The notes below the pieces were generated by a model. The model made no database searches. It was given only the letters and a program-made list of their open reading frames with translations, and was not told the origin of the DNA. Of a stretch of DNA of 20,466 nt, positions 1-7,293 are shown one piece after another; the first letter of the stretch is position 1; every line of letters begins with the position of its first letter. Both the position numbers and the translations under genes were made by a program. Origin of the DNA: a virus. Location: positions 1 to 20,466 of IMG/VR virus record IMGVR_UViG_3300021962_000816; one strand, 5' to 3'.

Positions 1-78
1 TCCTCCTACGTTTAGAGTTCCATTGAAATCACCATTAATAGTAATACTTTCTGATAGAAATTGTTGAAAACTTTTCAT
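1..78 (-). CDS. Partial gene, N-terminus resembling a T4 capsid-targeting sequence
   Basis: Only the first 26 codons are in the window; the gene runs off the left edge. The start ATG (78-76) overlaps the TAA stop (80-78) of the upstream 557-aa gene as TAATG, which suggests translational coupling. The visible start reads MKSFQQFLSES, followed by ITINGDFNGTLNVGG. In T4, internal head proteins such as IPIII begin with a similar short peptide (MKTYQEFIAEA) that directs them into the prohead and is then cut off by protease gp21 after Glu in an L/I-x-E context. Here L-S-E followed by S is at the matching place. The rest of the protein cannot be seen, so its function is unknown. A head-interior role is inferred only from this N-terminus. 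The reading frame and start are well supported by the overlap; the targeting role is a hypothesis. Confidence 0.65.
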   Translation of the reverse strand, partial: MKSFQQFLSESITINGDFNGTLNVGG

Positions 79-1751
79 TAGCATCTCCAGCGACGGCGGG
101 CTTTACAAATTGCTTTATCTGGGTCTTTTGAGCAATCAATGTTATGCATGTCTTGCTGACCCTTAGAGCGGGCGCAGAAAGATTTGCGTCTCTTTGCTCT
201 CTTACCACCAGGATTCTTTTCAGTTACCGCAGTTTTAAGTTTTGAACCTGGATTCTCACGACGATACGCGTCAACTGCTTTCTGACTCATACCATCCGTC
301 TTATCACCTTTATTGACTGATTGCCAATCTTCTTTTACTTCACCCTTTTCCCAACCTATTCCATCACCATCATCATCCCACCAACGCTTTACTTTTTTCT
401 TTTTATCTTTAAGTGGTTTTGCTTCAATGATGTTAATGGTTTCGAATTCCAGTGCTTGAAAATCATCTCTCCAGTTAGAAAACTCATAACCTTCATTCTT
501 GGTCTTGTTACCCCAGTTTGCAGCACCAACCTTGCGACACTTAACTAATGCACCAGATGCATATGCACTTGGCCAAACTTTATAACGAGACTTTACTTTA
601 CTGTAACAAGCATCTTTTTCTTCCACTACACTAAACTCTGGCATTTCTTTTTCAAATGCCTTTTTGCCGTACTTATTTCCTGCTGCTGAAATTTTCTGTC
701 TTGTAGTTTGCGTAGCCGATGGTGGAATTATATCACCAACTTTATATGGTTGATTTTTTTGTTCAATAAGATCACCTTCAAGTTTATTGGATTGACTCAA
801 TAATCTTTGGATCTCTGCATTTTGGCGCATTCTTGCATCACCAATTCCAGCACCAACTCTATTCACCATACCACCACCTCTGGCGTTGGGAAGAACTTCT
901 TTTTTAGTCTGTTTCTTAGCAAAAGGATTTTTAATATCGAGATTTGGATGTCCAATATAACCATCACCTGGTTTTCCACCAAGAAACTCATTCAATGATT
1001 CCGATTCTGCTCTCCAATTTGAATATGAAGCATTCAAGTTTTTCTTTCTTTTGGACTCAGTTGCAACGTTCTTTGCCTTTCCTTTGCGATTTGGATTTGG
1101 ATCTTGTGTTCTTTTTCTTTTTGCTGCAGCGTCCTCTTCCTTATCGCTCATTGCTGCTGCCATTTTTGAAGATCCGCACTTTGGTTTGGTTTTCTGTCCT
1201 GGTTGTTTTGCACAGGGTTTTCCTGCGTATTTACCACCCAATTGAACCCAACCAGGGGTGCCATCAGAAGCGCGACTCTTAGTAAACCAGTCATGCAAAG
1301 AATAATCACCACTCTTCCTCGCTTCACTTACATCACCTCCTTCTTCATGTTCACTATCTTTCATTAGATCACCATTATCCATTACATGATGACCCTTGGG
1401 AATTCTCTTACATTTTTCATCAGTTCTACACCAATATTCACCTTCTCCACACTTTTTCTTTTCCTCTCCCATATATGAAGCAGCAGCATCCGTATTATGT
1501 TCAGTATCAGTCAATTTTGCCTGAACCCAAGCAGGGAGATTGTCCGCATCAGTTTTCTTTGCAAGAACTTTTGCAATCTTTTTAAGGTTATCAATTGAAC
1601 CCTTTACTTGTGCCTTTGCCATTGACACTTCATGGTCTTTTTCTTTTGCTTCGTTCATTTTCTTTTTACGTCCCTGACAATGAGCACGCTGAGAAAACCC
1701 TTTTGGGTTGTCGCAATTGATTGACTTCTTGTATTTCTCAGACCAACTCAT
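78..1751 (-). CDS. Basic Cys/Lys-rich mosaic protein with DUF5872-like module, probable virion protein
   Basis: This 557-residue protein is very rich in Lys and Arg and has scattered Cys pairs. It looks like a string of short modules rather than one fold. In order: an N-terminal segment with GFSQRAHCQGRKKK (18-31); LPAWVQAKL (72-80); a Cys-rich EYWCRTDEKCKRIPKG (105-119); a DUF5872-like block with SLHDWFTKSR and DGTPGWVQLGGKY (151-175) plus two Cys; SNWRAESE (244-251); ACYSKVKSRY, WPSAYASG and ALVKCRK (381-407); SNWRDDF (425-431); WWDDDGDG (457-464); and a C-terminal AYRRENPGSKLKTAV block ending in three Cys (494-557). I recognise several of these as recurring in marine T4-like phage proteins of unknown function, often annotated as virion proteins. 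The charge suggests DNA or capsid contact, but no catalytic motif is visible. It starts 13 bases after gp16 with no clear Shine-Dalgarno. One site, I-I-E followed by A (441-444), fits the prohead protease rule. Confidence 0.85.
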   Translation of the reverse strand: MSWSEKYKKSINCDNPKGFSQRAHCQGRKKKMNEAKEKDHEVSMAKAQVKGSIDNLKKIAKVLAKKTDADNLPAWVQAKLTDTEHNTDAAASYMGEEKKKCGEGEYWCRTDEKCKRIPKGHHVMDNGDLMKDSEHEEGGDVSEARKSGDYSLHDWFTKSRASDGTPGWVQLGGKYAGKPCAKQPGQKTKPKCGSSKMAAAMSDKEEDAAAKRKRTQDPNPNRKGKAKNVATESKRKKNLNASYSNWRAESESLNEFLGGKPGDGYIGHPNLDIKNPFAKKQTKKEVLPNARGGGMVNRVGAGIGDARMRQNAEIQRLLSQSNKLEGDLIEQKNQPYKVGDIIPPSATQTTRQKISAAGNKYGKKAFEKEMPEFSVVEEKDACYSKVKSRYKVWPSAYASGALVKCRKVGAANWGNKTKNEGYEFSNWRDDFQALEFETINIIEAKPLKDKKKKVKRWWDDDGDGIGWEKGEVKEDWQSVNKGDKTDGMSQKAVDAYRRENPGSKLKTAVTEKNPGGKRAKRRKSFCARSKGQQDMHNIDCSKDPDKAICKARRRWRC

Positions 1752-1764
1752 TTTGAGTTATAAA

Positions 1765-2190
1765 CTATTCTTTATTATTTAGAAAACCTTGCTTGAGAAG
1801 TTTTGACAATTCACTTGTAGATCCAACAAACAGTGCGTTATTCGTTACATTATTTGTTGTCTGTTTCGTACTTTCATCTTCAAGATCTTTAAGTTTCTTT
1901 TGAAGATCTGCCAATTTATCCGTTGTATCAGCAACACTCTTGATAAGTTGTCCAGCAACTTCATATGCTCTTGGACTTGCACTTTCTCCCGCAAGTTCCA
2001 TAATGCCATTAATTGCTTCTTGTCCCTTTTCTATAAGAGAATATAAGTTTGCACGAGTATACTCATAATCTTTTCTTATATCATTTTTTTCTAATGGGAT
2101 AGAAGGTTTTTGAATTGTGGTTGGTTCTGCTTCAACAATGCTACTCTCAATATTGAGTGCTTTGTCAATAGAATCATAATTATCTTTCAT
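1765..2190 (-). CDS. gp16: Small terminase subunit, gp16-like
   Basis: This 141-residue protein is probably the small terminase subunit. In T4-like phages that subunit forms rings, binds concatemeric DNA and regulates the large subunit gp17 during packaging. T4 gp16 is 164 residues, so the length is close. The sequence has an acidic, flexible N-terminus, a central helical region (about 45-110) with heptad-like KLADLQKKLKDLED, and a polar tail ending SKLLKQGFLNNKE. A long central coiled coil is typical of T4-type small terminases. The assignment rests on this architecture and on position: directly after gp15 (5-base gap), as in T4. There is no clear Shine-Dalgarno before the ATG, only TAATAATC. 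In T4 gene 17 follows directly; here a 557-aa basic protein and at least one more gene follow instead. Confidence 0.78.
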   Translation of the reverse strand: MKDNYDSIDKALNIESSIVEAEPTTIQKPSIPLEKNDIRKDYEYTRANLYSLIEKGQEAINGIMELAGESASPRAYEVAGQLIKSVADTTDKLADLQKKLKDLEDESTKQTTNNVTNNALFVGSTSELSKLLKQGFLNNKE

Positions 2191-2195
2191 GATTA

Positions 2196-3044
2196 TTATG
2201 GGAGATCAATTTGGCGAGTTGGGCTGTATTCTTTTCCGTCCGAGAACATTGTCCATTCTTCATCGAATCCAAAATTATCTCCTGGTTGAAGAAGTGCATG
2301 ATCAAGTTGATTAATTACACCATCATTGTTTTTATCTTCCAATGCTTTTGGTGTGACTGTATATCTCATTTCGCGTTTTGCAGTTGCAATATCAGTGCTT
2401 GTATACAAATCAACTTGAACCTTACGAATGAGACCATCACTGGTATCTGCAATTGGACCAAACAGATATGTTTTTGCTGTAAATGATAGTGTATGTATTA
2501 AAGCTCTTCTAGTATCAAAATTTCCTTCATAATCATCTTGGAAATTGACTGATTCTAAAATAATTGGAATATCTCTCTTTTCCCCAATAGAATCGACTAA
2601 GTCAATTGTAAGATTGAAGTGTGGTTGAAAATATGGCAATATTTGCTCTAAAATTTGTAAAGAATCATCATTGAGTTTTGATAAAATATTTAACTCAAAT
2701 CCGATATTGTAAGGAACTGGCATAAAAACTTTCTTTGCCTTAGTTCCATCCTCGCAAGTTTTAAAAGTTTGAACCAGACTAGATTTTCTTGTTGGATCAT
2801 ATTGAATAGAAGTCATTTCAAATGAAATTCTAGGCATTGTGATTTGAATTGGTTTATTCAAATCTGGTTGTTGAGTGACTTTTGCTAAAAACTTTTGACT
2901 TGGTCCATACGCCAAAGGAACTTTAAGATCGCTGATATCATTTCCGCTCTGATCTTGGTGGCGAATGTGAATATCATTAAACAGCGTTCCAAACGCTATA
3001 ATTGTTTTTCTGATTATCTCGTGATAATAATAAGTTCCTAACAT
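2196..3044 (-). CDS. gp15: Tail completion and sheath stabiliser protein, gp15
   Basis: gp15 forms the terminator ring on the distal end of the finished tail tube and sheath and provides the surface that docks to the neck. At 282 residues it matches T4 gp15 (272). Diagnostic segments are the N-terminal MLGTYYYHEIIRK, the PRISFEMTSIQYDPTRK stretch (71-87), QILEQILPYFQPHFN (130-144), which is nearly identical to T4, RDIPIILESV, and the DGLIRK motif near residue 205. The C-terminal 46 residues differ from T4 and contain an EF-hand or dockerin-like loop, DKNNDGVINQLD (237-248). The start ATG overlaps the gp14 stop as TAATG, so translation is probably coupled. The order gp13-gp14-gp15-gp16 is that of T4. 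The assignment is very secure; calcium binding by the tail loop is inference. Confidence 0.95.
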   Translation of the reverse strand: MLGTYYYHEIIRKTIIAFGTLFNDIHIRHQDQSGNDISDLKVPLAYGPSQKFLAKVTQQPDLNKPIQITMPRISFEMTSIQYDPTRKSSLVQTFKTCEDGTKAKKVFMPVPYNIGFELNILSKLNDDSLQILEQILPYFQPHFNLTIDLVDSIGEKRDIPIILESVNFQDDYEGNFDTRRALIHTLSFTAKTYLFGPIADTSDGLIRKVQVDLYTSTDIATAKREMRYTVTPKALEDKNNDGVINQLDHALLQPGDNFGFDEEWTMFSDGKEYSPTRQIDLP

Positions 3045-4486
3045 TAATATGTACCAAATGGATTTGACTCACTGAAATCTAAAATAGATTTGCCAAGAGC
3101 TTCGAATTCGTCGTTCTCGGTATATTTATCGTATGTATCATCCTGTATATAATATTCAACAGGATATGATGCACCGGATTCTTTACCTATCAAGAGTTCT
3201 CCTGGATAGAATCCAAACTGAGTAGATCCAATACTTACATTGGAAATCTTAAGAATCTTAGTGTCTTGATCCCACTCTTTGACTCTTGCTTCCGTTTTGG
3301 ATCTTGATCCATAAACAATTTCGTTGAAGTAAAAAGTTCCAAGACCTGCCGATAAGGATTCTGGATCAGAAATAGTAACTTGTGGTGAAGAACTATATCC
3401 TCTTCCAGGATCTTGAATGTAAATTGCTTTAAGAACCGAACTCGATCCTTCATATCCAATAGATGCAATACCAATTGCAGTTTTTGCAATACCACTAGAT
3501 GGAGGTGCAGCAACTGTGACTATTGGTGTTGATCCGTAACCAACGCCACCATCGGTAATAGAGAATCTTATGACTCCTTGTCCAGATGTTGTAATTGAGG
3601 CAGTTGCAGCAGCACCTACGCCACCACCACCCGTTATAGTTATGATTGGTGCTACCGTATAACCAGCACCAGCGTTTGTTAGTAAAATCTTTTCAATCGA
3701 TGTTACACCGCCTCTGGTTGTTATAAATCCAACAGCAGTTGCATTATCACCGACCTGTCCAGTTGGAGAAGATGTGATGCCAATAGTTGGAACTGATGTA
3801 AATCCAGATCCATCATTATTTAAGAAAATCTCATTGACATACCCACTTGATACTGTTCCAGAAATGAAAGCAACTGCCGTTGCTGTTCTACCAACACCAA
3901 TAAGTTTGAGAGTAGTAATATATCCTTCATCTTGAACTTGCGTATCAACTTCGCTAAGTGAAGTATCGATAATTTCATCTTCATACTCAAAGAGTTCACA
4001 TTTTAATTCATAAACGTAGTTTTTCCCCAATTGGAAAAATGGATTCTCATGCTCTACAAATTTAACTTCAAACAACCTTTCCCCAAGAGGAAAATAAATT
4101 AAATCTCCTTCTCTTGGACGTGTTGATAAAATTATCTCCCCCTCACCAGTACCATCATCTAAACCTGCCATGAATGGTGCGATAAAGTCTTCAAATCTTT
4201 CTTTTGATATTGTCAATACAAGTTCATCTCTGATACTTACACCAAACTTTGTTAAGATATCACCGGCACCAGAGTATCCATCATAGTTATTGACATATGC
4301 CTCAATAGCAAAGTTATCGTCAAATTTTGATGATTGAACTTCTTCTATAATTGATTTTGTATTGACATACTTTCTTGGTATATAAATTACCTCTACACCA
4401 TGAAATTTTAGGTGCTCATTAATTATATCCTGAACAAGTCTCTGCTCAGAAGCGGTTCCCTGTAGAAAAAAAGGATTAAGTGCCAT
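3044..4486 (-). CDS. gp14: Neck protein gp14 with a large repeat insertion
   Basis: gp14 joins gp13 to form the neck that closes the packaged head and receives the tail. T4 gp14 is 256 residues; this one is 480. The N-terminal part (1-190) carries the conserved MALNPFF start, the PRKYVNTKSIIEEV segment, RPREGDLIYFPL and NPFFQLGKNYVYELKCELFEYE. The C-terminal part (about 386-480) carries FGFYPGELLIG, DNDEFEALGK-like acidic sequence and the conserved end FSESNPFGTY. Between them lies a Gly/Thr/Ile-rich block of roughly 190 residues made of four units with a GxG(Y/F)xxxPxIxI core (GSGF 226, GAGY 273, GVGY 314, GRGY 361). The extra length is therefore explained by an insertion, not a fusion at an end. 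Both its start and its stop form TAATG overlaps with gp13 and gp15. Confidence 0.92.
   Translation of the reverse strand: MALNPFFLQGTASEQRLVQDIINEHLKFHGVEVIYIPRKYVNTKSIIEEVQSSKFDDNFAIEAYVNNYDGYSGAGDILTKFGVSIRDELVLTISKERFEDFIAPFMAGLDDGTGEGEIILSTRPREGDLIYFPLGERLFEVKFVEHENPFFQLGKNYVYELKCELFEYEDEIIDTSLSEVDTQVQDEGYITTLKLIGVGRTATAVAFISGTVSSGYVNEIFLNNDGSGFTSVPTIGITSSPTGQVGDNATAVGFITTRGGVTSIEKILLTNAGAGYTVAPIITITGGGGVGAAATASITTSGQGVIRFSITDGGVGYGSTPIVTVAAPPSSGIAKTAIGIASIGYEGSSSVLKAIYIQDPGRGYSSSPQVTISDPESLSAGLGTFYFNEIVYGSRSKTEARVKEWDQDTKILKISNVSIGSTQFGFYPGELLIGKESGASYPVEYYIQDDTYDKYTENDEFEALGKSILDFSESNPFGTY
3123..3130 (-). promoter_or_regulatory. Possible late promoter before gp15 (GATAAATA)
   Basis: The minus strand reads GATAAATA within the gp14 C-terminal coding region, 79 bases before the gp15 start. 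The first base differs from the T4 late consensus. It is listed only because of its position upstream of a gene start. Confidence 0.22.
3332..3913 (-). repeat. Four GxGY...P protein repeats inside gp14
   Basis: Four units of about 41-47 residues have the core GxG(Y/F)xxxPxIxI: GSGFTSVPTIGI, GAGYTVAPIITI, GVGYGSTPIVTV and GRGYSSSPQVTI. They are separated by Gly/Ala/Thr-rich linkers such as VGAAATAS. They account for nearly all of the extra length relative to T4 gp14. The units diverge in DNA and are recognisable mainly at protein level. Confidence 0.8.
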
Positions 4487-5331
4487 TATCCAATAAAGTC
4501 GAGAGGTGGAAGTTCATATTCCATTGCCATTCTGGATCTAATATCACTTAGTTCTTGCTCTGCTGCCTGATAGATTTCTCCTCCATTGAGTTCAATGCCA
4601 CCAGGAAGTTTAACGCCTTTGAATTTGCTAAGATTTTGTCCCCACTGCCTCTTGATCAAGGCAGTTAGATATCTTTTTAAGAAACTGTCATTATAAATTT
4701 GTGAAAAAGATGCTGGATCGAGTGCTCTATAGCATTCAAGAACTATAAAATCTCCTTCCGCTTGTGATCCCCAATCAATGTCCAAATATAATCTATCTTG
4801 TCTCTTATTAAATCTAATTTGTTTATCCGTTGTGAGTAAGAAATCAATATCTTCAAGATATGATTTTGTCATAGCATACTGCAAAAGTTCAACGGAATTG
4901 AAATAGTATAAGTCATTCAAGAAAAGTTGATATTTGATGCTGAACATTCCACCAGAAATTGTACTAGTATCAAAGCGGAATATTCTTTCAATACCAATTA
5001 CCGAATCTGGAACTTGGATAAAATTTGATGTCTCATAAAAATTGGAACTAATAGTTCCATATCCACTGATGTTGGTTGATGTTCCTGTTGTAGTTACAAT
5101 GCCAACACCAGATGTTCCAGATGCTTTTCCTCTATCAACATCATTTTGGGTAATTTTATATTTGAGAAACATCTTCTCAACACCATCATAATGACGCTCA
5201 TTGAAATATTGAATGGCATCATCGACTAGATCATCAATTTGATCATCATCAACGTTGATTTCCAATACGGGAGCACCAAGTTGACGTAAACAATAATCAA
5301 TTAATCCTTGCCTAGTTGATGGTTTTGCCAT
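4486..5331 (-). CDS. gp13: Neck protein gp13
   Basis: gp13 attaches under the portal after packaging and, with gp14, completes the head-tail connector. At 281 residues it is slightly shorter than T4 gp13 (309). The N-terminus MAKPSTRQGLIDYCLRQLG followed by acidic INVDDDQIDDLVDDAIQYF (25-43) is the conserved helical start. NDLYYFNSVELLQYAMTKSY, the DIDWG segment and ALIKRQWGQNLSKFKGVKLPGG lead to the conserved end MEYELPPLDFIG. A Gly/Thr/Ser-rich loop (about 67-98) interrupts the N-terminal half and probably marks a surface insertion. The start follows the 70-aa gene by 5 bases with a weak AAAGA ribosome site. A near-consensus late promoter box, AATAAATA, lies 43 bases upstream. Position and motifs agree, so confidence is high. 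Confidence 0.93.
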   Translation of the reverse strand: MAKPSTRQGLIDYCLRQLGAPVLEINVDDDQIDDLVDDAIQYFNERHYDGVEKMFLKYKITQNDVDRGKASGTSGVGIVTTTGTSTNISGYGTISSNFYETSNFIQVPDSVIGIERIFRFDTSTISGGMFSIKYQLFLNDLYYFNSVELLQYAMTKSYLEDIDFLLTTDKQIRFNKRQDRLYLDIDWGSQAEGDFIVLECYRALDPASFSQIYNDSFLKRYLTALIKRQWGQNLSKFKGVKLPGGIELNGGEIYQAAEQELSDIRSRMAMEYELPPLDFIG

Positions 5332-5336
5332 TCTTT

Positions 5337-5549
5337 TTACCCTTCAGACTTCTTAGATCTCTTTAGTGCATCATATTTATTTTGAAGATCAAGATTTGCT
5401 GCTAGAAGATTATTTTTTTCCTGATTGAAGTCATCAGTCAAAGTTTGTAATTTTGCTTCTAGCAGTACATTTTGATTTGTTAATCCTGCCAATTTTTGAT
5501 TATATAAACGAATCAAAACATTAATGTCAACTTCACTATCTTTTGTCAT
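5337..5549 (-). CDS. Small coiled-coil protein of unknown function
   Basis: This is a 70-residue protein that is almost entirely predicted coiled coil. Leu and Ile recur at heptad-like spacing through LIRLYNQKLAGL, NQNVLLEAKLQTL and AANLDLQNKYDALKR, with a charged tail KRSKKSEG. It has no signal peptide or membrane segment. It lies between the fibre-like gene and gp13, in the interval where T4 has wac (the fibritin whisker coiled coil), but it is far shorter than fibritin (487 residues) and no sequence match can be claimed. A role as a structural or assembly coiled coil at the neck or fibre is a guess from position. The start is preceded by GGAGGA inside the end of the 579-aa gene. The tight packing and conserved layout make a real gene likely. 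Confidence 0.8.
   Translation of the reverse strand: MTKDSEVDINVLIRLYNQKLAGLTNQNVLLEAKLQTLTDDFNQEKNNLLAANLDLQNKYDALKRSKKSEG
5374..5381 (-). promoter_or_regulatory. Possible late promoter before gp13 (AATAAATA)
   Basis: The minus strand reads AATAAATA, one base from the T4 late consensus at its least critical first position. It lies inside the 70-aa gene, 43 bases before the gp13 start. In an AT-rich coding region a chance match is plausible. Confidence 0.35.
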
Positions 5550-5552
5550 TTT

Positions 5553-7292
5553 TTAGAATGTTCCTCCGTCAAGAGTAGATGTCCAGTGTGGTTTATTAGT
5601 ATATATTACCGATACATTAGATGGGATTGAAGTCAAATCGGTAATGAAACCATTTTGACCTTCTCTTCTGATGTTATAGGTAGTTGTAAATGTTCCTTCA
5701 ACTCCTATAAGATCAACTGTTGATGAGCTACTAACAGATGTTTCGACAACACCATATGCATTAGAAGAATCCTGTCTAATTACATCACCAGCAGTTGCTG
5801 TAATTGCTGTACCGAGTGTTAATGTATTCTTTGTAATTGCTGTTAAGACCTGTTTTGAAGTTATAACAGGTGAAGCAGGATTGTTAGTCGATCTTTGCAG
5901 ACCAGTATCATCAAAGAATACAACACCATTGGTACTAAAATCACCAGCCTGGTAATATATACCTTTGATATCTAAGAAACCTTTTGTTCCAGTTACAACA
6001 CTATTTGTTATAGCTGCATCTGGAACATAAGTCCATCTTCTGCTGTTATCTGCATGTGTTCCATTTGTTAATGGAGTAACACCACTATCTGCGATTGAAC
6101 TATCATCAAAACCAAAGAACCCAACCTTATTGTTTGATGTTCCTGTGCTTGTGTTATAATTAAATCCAACACCACGATCCGTGTTTGTATCGAATGCGTG
6201 TGTAAAAGTTAATTGGGATGTTGTACTAATTCCACCAGTAACATTATCCTGAATAGTGATAATCTTATTAACACTATCATAGGATGTTACAGTAGATACT
6301 CCAGATATTGAAAGATTTGCGTTTCCACTAACAACATCACCTGTATTAATTCCTATTACGGAATCTAATCTAATCGTGTTTACACCGACAACAACCGTTT
6401 CCATTACGGTTCTTGCGCTTGTTACATCACCAAGGATGATAATAGCATCATTTAAATCAACCGTTGTTGAATTTACAGCAGTTGTTGTACCATCTACTTG
6501 GAGATTTCCTTTGATTACGACGGTTCCTTCATTGCTCAAACCGTCAGGATATGGGTCAATGTATAACGTATCGCCACTACCACTTAATGTCGATATTACG
6601 TTGTCTTCAATTTTAACAGAATCAAAGATGGCAGAACCAGATACACTAATATTTCCGCCAACATTGAGATTCTTCTCAATACCAACACCACCTTCAACTA
6701 CCAGTGCGCCAGTATCTTTATCTGTAGATTCGGTTGAATCTCCAATGACTATCTGAACGCCGCCATCAAAGTACCAATCGGCACCCTCAACCTCAAATCT
6801 ATCGTCGGTTGTTTCATCATAACGCATTCCTACGTTATTGTCATCACCAAATGATAGATACGTATTATCTGGAAGTCTTACGCTACCAATTCCAGCTGGA
6901 TCGATATTGATGTTGCCATCAGTATCTGTTGAGGTAATCGTATTTCCGTCAATTCTTAAATTATCTACGTTCCATTGATCAACTTTTAATGACTCTGCAC
7001 CACCTAATGCACTGTTTGTTGCAGGAGCCATAACGGCAACGACGCCGTTATCTTGATTTCTTGTATTCTGGACACCTGAGACAGCACCAGGAGAGTGCTC
7101 CATCATCGAGGTGTAGTAATAACCACCAACGGGATTGGCGTTAGTACCATCATCACCTAAGAAAATTCTGTCCTTGTATTGGTTTAGTCCACCGTAACTA
7201 CCAATACCTGTTACATAACCAAGTTCGCCCCATTGTAATGATGATGGTTTGTTAGTACCCGAGGATCTTTTGATCCTGATAATACTTGCCAT
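5553..7292 (-). CDS. Fibre-like virion structural protein
   Basis: This 579-residue, Thr/Gly/Asn-rich, beta-prone protein is built like a phage fibre. The N-terminus MASIIRIKRSSGTNKPSSLQ with GELGYVTG is a recurring attachment-type start in marine T4-like structural proteins. It is followed by a DGNTITSTDTDGNINIDP segment (115-132), SFGDDNNVGMRYDE (147-160), TGALVVEGGVGIEKNLNVGG (194-213) and NLQVDGTTTAVNSTTVDLND (263-282), all known fibre-type repeats. After NDAIIILGDVTS (281-292) comes an inserted segment of about 75 residues before FDTNTDRGVGFNYNTSTG, which resumes the usual fibre sequence. It ends TSTLDGGTF, echoing the NINGGNF-like end of the gene upstream. It could be a neck whisker, a collar fibre or a side tail fibre; nothing visible decides between these. 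A GGAGG ribosome site lies 11 bases before the ATG. The gene is probably driven by the late promoter at 7554-7547. Confidence 0.85.
   Translation of the reverse strand: MASIIRIKRSSGTNKPSSLQWGELGYVTGIGSYGGLNQYKDRIFLGDDGTNANPVGGYYYTSMMEHSPGAVSGVQNTRNQDNGVVAVMAPATNSALGGAESLKVDQWNVDNLRIDGNTITSTDTDGNINIDPAGIGSVRLPDNTYLSFGDDNNVGMRYDETTDDRFEVEGADWYFDGGVQIVIGDSTESTDKDTGALVVEGGVGIEKNLNVGGNISVSGSAIFDSVKIEDNVISTLSGSGDTLYIDPYPDGLSNEGTVVIKGNLQVDGTTTAVNSTTVDLNDAIIILGDVTSARTVMETVVVGVNTIRLDSVIGINTGDVVSGNANLSISGVSTVTSYDSVNKIITIQDNVTGGISTTSQLTFTHAFDTNTDRGVGFNYNTSTGTSNNKVGFFGFDDSSIADSGVTPLTNGTHADNSRRWTYVPDAAITNSVVTGTKGFLDIKGIYYQAGDFSTNGVVFFDDTGLQRSTNNPASPVITSKQVLTAITKNTLTLGTAITATAGDVIRQDSSNAYGVVETSVSSSSTVDLIGVEGTFTTTYNIRREGQNGFITDLTSIPSNVSVIYTNKPHWTSTLDGGTF
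5563..5567 (-). promoter_or_regulatory. Ribosome binding site GGAGG for the 70-aa gene
   Basis: GGAGG on the minus strand is formed by the Gly-Gly codons of the LDGGTF end of the fibre gene, 13 bases before the ATG at 5549. The spacing is longer than ideal, so its strength is uncertain. Confidence 0.45.
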
Positions 7293-7293
7293 G

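Noticed and set aside
321-1282. Plus-strand open frames opposite the mosaic protein gene
   Set aside because: They are low-complexity Phe/Leu/Ser translations of the complementary strand of a Lys/Glu-rich gene, with no promoter, no ribosome site and no recognisable domain.
1961-2150. I-V-E-A near the gp16 N-terminus as a prohead protease site
   Set aside because: T4 small terminase is not known to be a prohead protease substrate; a short motif like this is expected by chance.
6376-6756. 126-codon plus-strand open frame opposite the fibre gene
   Set aside because: It has Thr/Ser/Pro-rich shadow composition, and the minus-strand frame has clear fibre motifs through the whole stretch.
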